17,122 bases of DNA from Rhizobiaceae bacterium UBA1291 (lineage in GTDB: Bacteria > Pseudomonadota > Alphaproteobacteria > Rhizobiales > Rhizobiaceae): assembly GCA_002307905.1 (NCBI GenBank), contig DBUL01000096.1:2051-19172 (forward strand). Reading direction: 5' to 3'. The notes under the pieces are model-generated. The model ran no database searches, was not told where the DNA came from, and saw only the letters and a list, made by a program, of their open reading frames with translations. Of this stretch, positions 1 through 7,521 are shown piece by piece; the first letter of the stretch is position 1; each line of letters starts with the position of its first letter. The position numbers and the translations under genes were made by a program.

Positions 1-331
1 CGATGAAGCGATGGGCCGGGCGCGGGTCGAGCGGCAGGTCGATGACATCCGGCACGCCGATATTGCCGAGGCCGTCGTCGCCGTGGATGAATTTCGGCGG
101 CTCGTGGCTGACCCGGTGCGGGATGAAGGTTTCGCCGGCACCCCGGGCGACCGGAGAATCGATCTTCCACTCGCGCTTCAGAAACAGCGCGTTGCGCGTC
201 GTCGTCTCGATCGACGCATTGCCGAACACGGTGGTGATCCCGACAAGATCGATCTCGTGATGATGGTGGAGGAAGAGCAGCGCCATGGCGTCGTCGACGC
301 CGGGATCCGTATCGAAAATGACCTTGTGCAT
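1..331 (-). CDS. Nucleoside hydrolase (inosine-uridine preferring family), N-terminal part
   Basis: The minus-strand frame beginning with ATG at 331 stays open for 110 codons and runs off the left edge of the window, so this is a 5' partial gene. The protein begins MHKVIFDTDPGVDDAMALLF. The Asp cluster D7, D9, D13 and D14 is the calcium and ribose binding signature (DxDxxxDD) of nucleoside hydrolases, which cleave the N-glycosidic bond of ribonucleosides to give ribose and free base in the cytoplasm. A second family block, HGDDGLGN, lies near residues 85-92. It follows the divergent GFA gene by 76 bp on the same strand. The ribosome binding site is weak (GGCGG, close to the ATG), but the motif sits at the usual distance from the N terminus, which supports this start. 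Substrate preference (purine, pyrimidine or mixed) cannot be told from the fragment. Confidence 0.93.
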   Translation of the reverse strand, partial: MHKVIFDTDPGVDDAMALLFLHHHHEIDLVGITTVFGNASIETTTRNALFLKREWKIDSPVARGAGETFIPHRVSHEPPKFIHGDDGLGNIGVPDVIDLPLDPRPAHRFI

Positions 332-407
332 GTGACCGCCGGAATGCTGTTGGAATGAAAAAACGAAGTGCCTGTCTTAGCGCATGTGCCGCCGGATGGC
401 CAAGCTG

Positions 408-863
408 TCAGCCGCCGCTTTCGGCGAATTCGCCCATCAGGCGCGGGAAGTCCTCCATCGGCGGAAACTGCGGATAGCTATGCCGGGCCGGCGTCTGCAC
501 CCAGGGCAGTTTCTCGCTGACGCAGGTTTCCATGAATGGGGTGAAGCCGGCCGAATCGTCCAGCATTGTCGAGCGCACATTGACGAAGGGTCCCATGGCG
601 TCGAAGCGGGTGAACATCCAGCTCAGGCAATGCGGGCAGAAAAAATGGCGCTGATCACCATGCAGGCCGCCGATCACGGGCTCGAGGCCGCTCACCTCGA
701 CATTGTCTTCCGGATAGAGCGAACTCAGCGAAAAGGCGCTGGCGGTCATTTTCTGGCAGCCGGTGCAGTGGCAGACCATGGTCATCACCGGCCGGCCCCT
801 CACTTTCAGCTGCACCTTTCCGCAACGGCAGCCGCCGCCCGTCACATCACCGTCGAACGCCAT
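408..863 (-). CDS. GFA (CENP-V/GFA domain) zinc-binding protein, divergent copy
   Basis: A protein of 151 residues starting at the ATG at 863, which has a clear AAGGAG ribosome binding site 6 bp upstream. The open frame extends further upstream only through a TTG without such a site. The GFA zinc ligands are all present: C12 and C14 (GCRCG), C31-x-C33-xx-C36 (CHCTGC), and C76 and C79 (CPHC). In Paracoccus Gfa the CxCxxC group binds the catalytic zinc and the other four cysteines bind a structural zinc. The family is named for glutathione-dependent formaldehyde activation, but that activity is disputed and a glutathione-binding or other role is possible. This copy differs from the three at 3176-4738: it lacks their C-terminal QHPDHDT motif and reads CHCTGC where they read CHCRMC. 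It lies 84 bp after the DUF1905 gene. Confidence 0.9.
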   Translation of the reverse strand: MAFDGDVTGGGCRCGKVQLKVRGRPVMTMVCHCTGCQKMTASAFSLSSLYPEDNVEVSGLEPVIGGLHGDQRHFFCPHCLSWMFTRFDAMGPFVNVRSTMLDDSAGFTPFMETCVSEKLPWVQTPARHSYPQFPPMEDFPRLMGEFAESGG

Positions 864-947
864 TGGAATCTCCTTGGTCTCATGCCGGCACGATAGCGCC
901 CGGGCGTGAAAGAACAATGGCGCGCCACGGCCAGATCGGGTCGCAAC

Positions 948-1244
948 TCATGGCAGGAGTGCGATCCTGACCTTGAGGCGGTCACCGGCCTTCAGTCGTG
1001 CCGCCTTGCGGACCGCCGCCTTGACCGGCAGAAGATAGCTCGACGACGCCTTTTCGGGAAAGAGCGAGGTCCGGAATCCGACGTCGGCGATTTCCGCCGT
1101 CACTGGCACCATGCCCCAGCCGGAACGGCTGCTCTCGGTGGCGTAGCGGATGGCGAAGCCGACATCCGCCGGCAGGGTGACGAAATGCCAGGAGCCCTTG
1201 CCGCTGTACTCGAAGAGTTCGGCCTCGAATTCCCAAGCTTCCAT
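948..1244 (-). CDS. DUF1905 domain protein
   Basis: A small soluble protein of 98 residues that is essentially one DUF1905 domain. Family features are visible: an N-terminal FEAELFEYSGKGSWHFVTLP block (residues about 6-25), a central segment with WGMVPVTAEI, TSLFPEK near residue 60, and SYLLPVKAAVRKA followed by GDRLKV at the C terminus. The domain is a small beta-rich fold of unknown biochemical function, sometimes fused to YdeI/OmpD-associated domains; no such fusion is present here. The ATG at 1244 is preceded by GAGGGCGG. The gene starts 14 bp after the cobM stop, so the two are probably cotranscribed, but nothing in the sequence ties DUF1905 to cobalamin synthesis. Confidence 0.88.
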   Translation of the reverse strand: MEAWEFEAELFEYSGKGSWHFVTLPADVGFAIRYATESSRSGWGMVPVTAEIADVGFRTSLFPEKASSSYLLPVKAAVRKAARLKAGDRLKVRIALLP

Positions 1245-1258
1245 CGCCCGCCCTCAAT

Positions 1259-2041
1259 CTACAGATCCGCTTTCTTTTTCTTCTTTCCCACATTGCGCAG
1301 CACGTGGGAGAACTCGGAATTGTAGAGGTCGCTGTCGCGGAATTCGACATGGCCGAAGACCTTGCCGACCATGATGAGGGCCGTACGGGTGATCTTCGCC
1401 TTGCGCACCTCCTCGGCCATGTCCTTCAGCGTCGTGCGGATCAGGAGTTCGTCCGGCCAGGTCGAGCGATAGGCGATGATCACCGGGCAGTCCTCACCGT
1501 AATAGGGCGTCAGCGTATCGCGGATATGGGTGAGGTTGCGGATCGACAGGTGGATGGCGAGCGTCGCCCTCGACTTTCCAAGGATCTCCAGCGTCTCGAA
1601 TTCCGGCATCGACGACGCCTTCATCTCGGTGCGCGTGACGATCACCGTCTGGGCGATCTCGGGAAGCGTCAGCTCCGTCTTCAGCCGCGCGGCGGTGGCG
1701 GCGAAAGCCGGCACGCCCGGCACGACGTCGTAGGGGATGTTCAGCGCATCGAGCCTTCGCATCTGCTCGGCGATCGCGCCATAGATCGACGGGTCGCCGG
1801 AATGCACACGGGCGACATCCTCGCCGCGGACATGAGCGGCCTCCATCTCGGCGACGATCGCGTCCAGATGCATCGGCGCGGTGTCCTTGACGATCGCGCC
1901 TTCCGGCGCCGCCTGCACGATCTCTTCCGGCACCAGCGAGCCGGCATGGAGGCAGACCGGGCAACGCTCGATGAGCCTCAGGCCGCGCACGGTGATGAGA
2001 TCCGGGGCGCCGGGGCCGGCGCCGATGAAATAGACGGTCAT
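1259..2041 (-). CDS. cobM: Precorrin-4 C(11)-methyltransferase
   Basis: A 260-residue SAM-dependent methyltransferase of the tetrapyrrole methylase fold. It methylates C-11 of precorrin-4 to give precorrin-5 in the aerobic cobalamin pathway, in the cytoplasm. Visible family motifs are the N-terminal VYFIGAGPGAPDLITVRG (residues 3-20), HAGSLVP (about 32-38), the SGDPSIYGA loop (81-89) and the VVPGVPAFAA segment (106-115). Length matches the family. The ATG at 2041 follows an AAGGA site. The C terminus is a lysine run (GKKKKKADL) encoded by a purine-rich A/G tract near 1268-1285. No other cob gene is in the window. Upstream is a RIME-like repeat and the proline iminopeptidase gene; downstream is DUF1905, 14 bp away. 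The anaerobic orthologue is CbiF; the rhizobial context favours the cobM name. Confidence 0.94.
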   Translation of the reverse strand: MTVYFIGAGPGAPDLITVRGLRLIERCPVCLHAGSLVPEEIVQAAPEGAIVKDTAPMHLDAIVAEMEAAHVRGEDVARVHSGDPSIYGAIAEQMRRLDALNIPYDVVPGVPAFAATAARLKTELTLPEIAQTVIVTRTEMKASSMPEFETLEILGKSRATLAIHLSIRNLTHIRDTLTPYYGEDCPVIIAYRSTWPDELLIRTTLKDMAEEVRKAKITRTALIMVGKVFGHVEFRDSDLYNSEFSHVLRNVGKKKKKADL

Positions 2042-2088
2042 GCTCGTTTCCTTGTCAAATCTACCTGTCTCCGCCTTGTGTGCATCAG

Positions 2089-2197
2089 CCCCTCATCCGG
2101 CTGCCGCCACCTTCTCCCCGCGAGCGGGGAGAAGGACCGTGCCGCCGACGTTTCCATCCCTTCTCCCCGTTTGCGGGGAGAGGGTCAGGGTGAGGGA
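2089..2197. repeat. RIME-like intergenic element with two palindromes
   Basis: About 109 bp filling most of the gap between the iminopeptidase stop and the cobM start. It holds two GC-rich hairpins. The first (2110-2135) has perfect 11-bp arms around the loop cgag. The second (2159-2184) has 11-bp arms with one T/G mismatch around tttg. Both share the core CTCCCCG...CGGGGAG. The outer ends are also related as inverted copies (CCCCTCATCC at 2089-2098 against GGGTGAGGGA at 2188-2197). Length and the two-palindrome layout match the Rhizobium-specific intergenic mosaic elements known from Rhizobium, Sinorhizobium and Agrobacterium chromosomes. It may end or process the upstream transcript, but there is no T-run. 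Confidence 0.8.
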
Positions 2198-2204
2198 GCA
2201 AGTC

Positions 2205-3658
<1,454 letters not shown>

Positions 3659-3661
3659 GGC

Positions 3662-4126
3662 TCACTCCTCCTCGGGCGGCCAGACCGCCGTATCATGATC
3701 GGGATGCTGGTTCGAAACCACCGAGGCGAAGAAAGCCTCCATGTCCGGCGTCTTCAACGCTGGCTTTTCGAACAGATGATCGATCCAGGGCAGGCGCTTG
3801 TCGTGGTTGACCTGCACTTGCGGTTCCAGCGCTTCCGGATGGTCGAAGGCGCCGATCGAAAGCTCGATGCTCTCGCCGACATGATAGGAGAGCGGCGTGC
3901 CGCATTTGTTGCAGAAGCCGCGCTTGACCTTGGCGGAGGAGCGAAACAGCGAGGGCTGGCCGCGCGTCCAGGTCAGATGCGCATGATCGGCCGTCACAAA
4001 GGCGCCAAAGAACGAGCCGAAGGCCTTCTGGCACATGCGGCAATGGCAGATCGACGGGCGCCCGAGCTTTTCCGCCCGGAACCTGACCGCGCCGCATTGG
4101 CATCCGCCGGTGAAAATTCCGTCCAT
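3662..4126 (-). CDS. GFA (CENP-V/GFA domain) zinc-binding protein, tandem copy B
   Basis: A 154-residue GFA-family protein starting at the ATG at 4126, with GGGAG 8 bp upstream. Zinc ligands are C9 and C11 (GGCQCG), C27-x-C29-xx-C32 (CHCRMC), and C72 and C75 (CNKC). The catalytic block SICHCRMCQKAFG is identical to that in copy A, so the two are probably the closest pair. The C terminus has [17 protein letters not shown], sharing QHPDHDT and AVWP with copy C. It lies 10 bp after the membrane microprotein gene and 3 bp before copy C. The middle region between the last CxxC and the tail (residues 80-130) differs from the other copies, which may mean different partners or substrates. The enzymatic role is not established by sequence. 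Confidence 0.92.
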   Translation of the reverse strand: MDGIFTGGCQCGAVRFRAEKLGRPSICHCRMCQKAFGSFFGAFVTADHAHLTWTRGQPSLFRSSAKVKRGFCNKCGTPLSYHVGESIELSIGAFDHPEALEPQVQVNHDKRLPWIDHLFEKPALKTPDMEAFFASVVSNQHPDHDTAVWPPEEE

Positions 4127-4136
4127 CTGCGTCTCC

Positions 4137-4256
4137 CTACGCCAGCATCACATAGGCGACGACTCCGCCCGTCACCAGAACAACGAGTAGCCCCTTGGCG
4201 ATCAGGCCGTAGAGCAACCATTTCGGCATTTGCGTATTGGGGTTCTTCTCGATCAT
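4137..4256 (-). CDS. 39-residue single-span membrane microprotein inside the GFA cluster
   Basis: A short frame read directly from the sequence, too short for ordinary gene calls. It begins MIEKNPNTQMPKWLLYG and ends VVAYVMLA. A polar N terminus of about 12 residues is followed by an uninterrupted hydrophobic stretch (about residues 13-39) with one lysine near position 21, enough for one transmembrane helix. Its ATG (4256-4254) overlaps the stop of copy A in an ATGA arrangement, and its TAG is 10 bp before the start of copy B, whose ribosome binding site begins at that stop. This exact fit between two genes supports real translation by coupling. I recognise no family. It could be a membrane anchor or regulator for the GFA proteins; that is inference from position only. 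Confidence 0.72.
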   Translation of the reverse strand: MIEKNPNTQMPKWLLYGLIAKGLLVVLVTGGVVAYVMLA

Positions 4257-4738
4257 GCTTGGCTCTCCTTCGGCCAATCGCCGTCGGTGTCGTGGTCGGG
4301 ATGCTGGTAGGACACGATCTCCAGCACGAAGGGAGCCTCATCGGCATCTTCTTCGGTGCGGTGGCCGGGCAATTTGTGCAGGTGATCGACGAAGTCGATC
4401 TTGCCCTCGACACCGAACTGCACGACCGGCGGCAGGCGCGACGGATCGTCGAAGGCGCCGGCGGCAATCGCCACGCCGTCGGGCGCCTCATACGTCAGCG
4501 GCGTGCCGCAATTGTCGCAAAAGCCGCGACTGGCGAAATTGGACGAGCGGAATTTCTTCGGCGCTCCGCGCGTCCATTCGAGGTCCGCGCCCCGCGTCGA
4601 AACCAGCGGCGCATAATAGGCGCCGAACGCCTTCTGGCACATGCGGCAGTGGCAGATCGACGAGTCCTTGAGAACACCGCTGACCCGGAAGCGGATCGCG
4701 CCGCACTGGCATCCGCCGGTGTAGGTAGATTCCGTCAT
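4253..4738 (-). CDS. GFA (CENP-V/GFA domain) zinc-binding protein, tandem copy A
   Basis: A 161-residue GFA-family protein, first of the tandem cluster. The ATG at 4738 has AAAGGAG 8 bp upstream. Zinc ligands are C10 and C12 (GGCQCG), C29-x-C31-xx-C34 (CHCRMC), and C74 and C77 (CDNC). The C terminus holds SYQHPDHDTDGDWPKESQA, the QHPDHDT signature of this set. Its stop overlaps the start of the membrane microprotein by ATGA. It lies 42 bp after cysS on the same strand, so read-through from the cysS promoter is possible, and no separate promoter is obvious in that short gap. A link between a cysteine-related synthetase gene and cysteine-rich, possibly glutathione-handling proteins is suggestive but not proof of common function. 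Confidence 0.92.
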   Translation of the reverse strand: MTESTYTGGCQCGAIRFRVSGVLKDSSICHCRMCQKAFGAYYAPLVSTRGADLEWTRGAPKKFRSSNFASRGFCDNCGTPLTYEAPDGVAIAAGAFDDPSRLPPVVQFGVEGKIDFVDHLHKLPGHRTEEDADEAPFVLEIVSYQHPDHDTDGDWPKESQA

Positions 4739-4780
4739 AATCCGTCTCCTTTCCGGGTGTATCGCGCCACGGCAAACATC

Positions 4781-6265
4781 CTACCGCTTGACCTCCCAGG
4801 TGGTGACCCGCTCGCCGCTTTCCTTGTCCTTGCCGTCCTTGAGCTGGATGCCCTTGGCCAGAAGATCGTCGCGGATCTTGTCGGCCTCGGTGAAGTTCTT
4901 CGTCTTCAGCATTTCCAGACGCATGGCGACGAGCGCCTCGACGGCAGCGGTGAGATCGTCGCTCACCGCCGTCTTCTTCGGCACAATACCGAGCAGGGCG
5001 GCGCTTGCTGTGAATATGCCAGCCTTCAACGCATCGGCATTGGCGGCCTGCGCAAGCGCGTGCAACGCCTGCACTGCAGCGACCGTGTTAAGGTCGTCGG
5101 CCAGCGCGTCGATGATCGCCGGGTCCGGCTGAGCGTCACCGGCGTCCGCTGTCGGCCACTTGGCGAGGAGCCTTTCCGCCTCCTCCAGTCGTTTGACCGA
5201 AAAGTCGATCGGCTCGCGGTAATGCGTCATCAGCATGGCGAGCCGGAGCACTTCGCCCGGCCACTTCCGCCCACCGAACTTCTCCGTTTCCAGCAGCTCG
5301 TTGATCGTAACGAAATTGCCCTCTGACTTCGACATCTTGCGGCCTTCGACCTGCAGGAAGCCGTTGTGCATCCAGACATTGGCCATGACGTCGGTGTCGA
5401 AGGCGCAGCAGGACTGGGCGATCTCGTTCTCGTGATGGGGGAAGATCAGGTCGAGCCCGCCGCCATGGATGTCGAACTGGTGCGGGCGGGCCTTGGCCTT
5501 CGGCGAAAGGCGGTCCTTGATCTCTTCCCAGAGATAGCGATCCGACATGGCCGAGCATTCGATATGCCAGCCGGGGCGGCCGTAGATCGCAACCTTTTCA
5601 CCCTCGAAAGTGAAGTCGGCCTTCCAGCCGGGTTCGGTGTCGGCCGACTGTTTCCACAGAACGAAATCGCCGGGGTTCATCTTGTGGGCCTCGACGGCGA
5701 TGCGGGCGCCGGCCTGCTGGTCTTCGAGCTTGCGCTTTGAAAGCTGACCGTAGTCGGCCATGGAGGCGGTGGCGAACAGCACCTCATGGCCTTCGGAGCC
5801 GGAAGCCACATAGACATGACCCTGGTCCAGCAGCCGCTGGATGATGGCGATCATCTGGCCGATATTGTCGGTTGCCCGCGGCTCGACGGTGGGCTTGAGG
5901 CAGCCGAGCGCCGCCACGTCGGCATGGAACTGACTCTCAGTCTTGCCGGTGACCGCGCGGATGGCCTCGTTCAGCGTCATCGCGCCGTCGGCGATCTGCG
6001 CGCCGAAATCGCGCAGCGCGCGGGCGTTGATCTTGTCGTCGACGTCGGTGATGTTGCGCACATAGGTGACGTGGCTTTCGCCGTAGACATGGCGCAGCAG
6101 CCGGTAGAGCACGTCGAAGACGATGACAGGGCGCGCATTGCCGATATGGGCGAAGTCGTAGACGGTCGGGCCGCAGACATACATGCGCACATTTTCGGGA
6201 TCGATCGGGGTGAAATCGACCTTGTCGCGCGTCAGTGTGTTGTAAAGCTTGAGGCTTACCGCCAT
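4781..6265 (-). CDS. cysS: Cysteinyl-tRNA synthetase
   Basis: A 494-residue class I aminoacyl-tRNA synthetase that charges tRNA-Cys with cysteine in the cytoplasm. The HIGH-type motif is HIGN at residues 40-43 just after CGPTVYDFA, and the KMSKS loop is at 310-314. The zinc site that selects cysteine is recognisable as C31, C237 (HIECSAM), H277 and E281 (FPHHENE). [10 protein letters not shown] (71-80) is another strong family block. The C-terminal anticodon-binding part is present, with [15 protein letters not shown] near residues 455-470. The protein is some 30 residues longer than the E. coli enzyme, with an insert-like segment around residues 200-225. The ATG at 6265 has GGGAG 6 bp upstream. 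That site can be buried by pairing with RNA of the upstream leader, which suggests regulated translation. Confidence 0.97.
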   Translation of the reverse strand: MAVSLKLYNTLTRDKVDFTPIDPENVRMYVCGPTVYDFAHIGNARPVIVFDVLYRLLRHVYGESHVTYVRNITDVDDKINARALRDFGAQIADGAMTLNEAIRAVTGKTESQFHADVAALGCLKPTVEPRATDNIGQMIAIIQRLLDQGHVYVASGSEGHEVLFATASMADYGQLSKRKLEDQQAGARIAVEAHKMNPGDFVLWKQSADTEPGWKADFTFEGEKVAIYGRPGWHIECSAMSDRYLWEEIKDRLSPKAKARPHQFDIHGGGLDLIFPHHENEIAQSCCAFDTDVMANVWMHNGFLQVEGRKMSKSEGNFVTINELLETEKFGGRKWPGEVLRLAMLMTHYREPIDFSVKRLEEAERLLAKWPTADAGDAQPDPAIIDALADDLNTVAAVQALHALAQAANADALKAGIFTASAALLGIVPKKTAVSDDLTAAVEALVAMRLEMLKTKNFTEADKIRDDLLAKGIQLKDGKDKESGERVTTWEVKR

Positions 6266-6269
6266 TCCT

Positions 6270-6336
6270 GTCTCCCGATAGCCAAGCCGTCCGGCTGGAC
6301 CGGGGCGTTTGTCATCTGGGACTTGGGTCAGGAGAC
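6270..6336 (-). promoter_or_regulatory. cysS: Predicted helix that sequesters the cysS ribosome binding site
   Basis: In the transcript, the segment from 6336 to 6328 (GUCUCCUGA) can pair with 6278 to 6270 (UCGGGAGAC) over 9 bp with one G-U pair. The second strand contains GGGAG, the cysS ribosome binding site. A smaller hairpin (6298-6282, CCAGCC/GGCUUGG with one bulged U) nests inside. A competing pairing of 6360-6356 (GUCAG) with 6331-6327 (CUGAC) uses part of the same anti-binding-site strand, and 6395-6390 (CAUCUG, inside the leader frame) can pair with 6318-6313 (CAGAUG). These alternatives have the logic of a translational attenuator. They were found by eye; no folding energy was calculated. 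Confidence 0.45.
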
Positions 6337-6361
6337 GAAAACGGCCGGGCCAACGCTGACG

Positions 6362-6406
6362 CTAGCGAATAATGATCCCGCAGATAATGCAGATGGTCGT
6401 TTTCAT
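6362..6406 (-). CDS. Putative leader peptide MKTTICIICGIIIR upstream of cysS
   Basis: A 14-codon frame, ATG at 6406 to TAG at 6362, ending 96 bp before cysS. It encodes six isoleucines and two cysteines, with the pair ATC-TGC repeated at codons 5-6 and 8-9. The promoter at 6414-6442 ends 7 bp before this ATG, so the mRNA should begin at or next to it and the frame would be read as a leaderless message; no ribosome binding site is visible. This arrangement resembles the leader peptide trpL of Sinorhizobium meliloti. Stalling at the cysteine codons would free downstream RNA to refold around the cysS ribosome binding site. The excess of isoleucine codons leaves open an isoleucine signal instead, and the frame may be coincidence. 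Confidence 0.5.
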   Translation of the reverse strand: MKTTICIICGIIIR

Positions 6407-6413
6407 GGGGCGA

Positions 6414-6442
6414 GTTATGGCGCGGGCCGCGCGCGAGGTCAA
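6414..6442 (-). promoter_or_regulatory. Sigma70-type promoter of the cysS leader
   Basis: The minus strand reads CTTGACC at 6443-6437, then a 17-bp GC-rich spacer, then CATAAC at 6419-6414. The -35 matches the rhizobial consensus CTTGAC exactly, the spacer has the ideal length, and the -10 matches TATAAT at four of six positions. It is the best-looking promoter in the window. The expected start point, 6 to 8 bp after the -10, falls at the A of the leader ATG at 6406. Confidence 0.6.
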
Positions 6443-6573
6443 GAGTGGAGGATCGCATAAGCCTGCGGCTTCCGGCTCTCGGCTACGCGCCGCATGCCAC
6501 CACCATCTGCTTGATCTATGAGGCCCTCTCGAAGTGGTCGAGCCGGTGGGTGCGTATCCACCCGCCGCCGCCA
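6443..6573. other. Intergenic stretch upstream of the cysS promoter
   Basis: Between the small frame ending at 6574 and the cysS promoter there is no gene I can support. It contains two short hairpins without T-runs: GGGTG/CACCC near 6548-6563 and AAGCC/GGCTT at 6459-6471. Either could mark the end of the preceding transcript, but neither is a convincing terminator. Confidence 0.5.
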
Positions 6574-6699
6574 TCAGCAGCTCCGGATCTCGTTCCTGTT
6601 GGCGAGGAAAGCGTAGAAGGACAGACCGATGTCGGAACCCTTCTCAGCCACTTTCCGGTCGCAAACCTGGATGATCTTCTTTGTCAGGCTAGCTCTCAT
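6574..6699 (-). CDS. Possible 41-residue protein, or remnant of one
   Basis: A frame from the ATG at 6699 to a TGA at 6574, beginning MRASLTKKIIQVCDRKVAEKG and ending NRNEIRSC. AAAGG lies 6 bp before the ATG. Third codon positions are mostly G or C (about four in five), as in the real genes around it, and the residue mix looks like a small soluble helical protein. It starts 63 bp after the dehydrogenase stop and shares its strand. I recognise no family. It could be a small conserved protein, a decayed gene fragment, or chance. An upstream TTG at 6756 keeps the frame open but adds a proline-rich, low-quality stretch, so I prefer the ATG. Confidence 0.4.
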   Translation of the reverse strand: MRASLTKKIIQVCDRKVAEKGSDIGLSFYAFLANRNEIRSC

Positions 6700-6762
6700 C
6701 GATGACCTTTGTCCGGGGAGTTCAGGTGGCGGGAACCTTCCGGCTTCGCATTCCAAGTTGGT

Positions 6763-7503
6763 TCACTCCGGCATCCGGTAGTCGACGAGCTTGTTCTCTC
6801 GCACGACGAAGAGCTTGCCGGTCTCGGTGAGGCCGGGGCCGCACAGCGGCAGAAGCTTCGCGGCGACTTCCGAGGGATGCGGAACCGTGCTCGGGTCTTC
6901 GCCCGGCATGGCCTGGGCGCGCATGGCGGTCCGGGTGGCGCCCGGATCGATGGATACGACGCGAAGCGGCAGGCGCTGTGTCTCACCCGCCCAGGTCCGG
7001 GCGAGCGCCTCGACGGCAGCCTTGGAGGCCGAGTAGACGCCCCAGAAAGGGCGGCACTTGTGGGCAGCAGCCGATGACAGGATCAGCGCGCGACCCTGAT
7101 CAGACTTGACGAGCAGCGGTTCGAGCGAGCGGATCAGGCGCCAGGTGGCGGTGACATTGATGGTCATCACCTTTTCGAACACCTTGGCCTCGATGTGGCC
7201 GATCGGCGAGATGACGCCGAGCACGCCGGCATTGGCGACAAGTATGTCGAGCTTGCCCCAGCGCTCATTGATCGAGGCGCCAAGAGCGTCGATCGCATTC
7301 ATGTCGGCAAGGTCGAAGGGTACGAGCGTGGCAGTGCCGCCGACGGTCTTGATCGCGTCGTCGAGCTCTTCAAGCCCACCGACGGTGCGGGCGCAGGCAA
7401 TGACATGGGCGCCGGCTTTGGCGAGTTCGAGAGCGGTGTAGTAGCCGATGCCGCGCGAGGCGCCGGTGACGAGCGCGATACGGCCCTTCAGGTCAACTGT
7501 CAT
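6763..7503 (-). CDS. Short-chain dehydrogenase/reductase (SDR family)
   Basis: A 246-residue classical SDR, probably NAD(P)H dependent and cytoplasmic. The nucleotide-binding glycine motif TGASRGIG is at residues 13-20, NAG at 91-93, the active serine at S143 or S144, and the catalytic YSASK at 157-161 (Y157, K161). PGATRTAM near 187-194 is the usual segment after the active site. The arginine after the glycine motif region (ACARTVGGLEEL, residues 36-47) is compatible with NADP preference. The gene starts 18 bp after the purF stop and probably shares its transcript, an arrangement also known from related rhizobia. The substrate cannot be read from the sequence. Confidence 0.94.
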   Translation of the reverse strand: MTVDLKGRIALVTGASRGIGYYTALELAKAGAHVIACARTVGGLEELDDAIKTVGGTATLVPFDLADMNAIDALGASINERWGKLDILVANAGVLGVISPIGHIEAKVFEKVMTINVTATWRLIRSLEPLLVKSDQGRALILSSAAAHKCRPFWGVYSASKAAVEALARTWAGETQRLPLRVVSIDPGATRTAMRAQAMPGEDPSTVPHPSEVAAKLLPLCGPGLTETGKLFVVRENKLVDYRMPE

Positions 7504-7521
7504 GGTATCTGTCCTTGAAAC

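Noticed and set aside
2089..2197. Two related palindromes as the start of a CRISPR array
   Set aside because: Only two units of unequal sequence, no regular spacers and no cas genes; it fits a RIME-type repeat.
6362..6574. A 70-residue minus-strand protein that includes the leader peptide at its C terminus
   Set aside because: The first 56 residues are low-complexity and would be encoded across the promoter; the internal ATG at 6406 fits the predicted transcription start far better.
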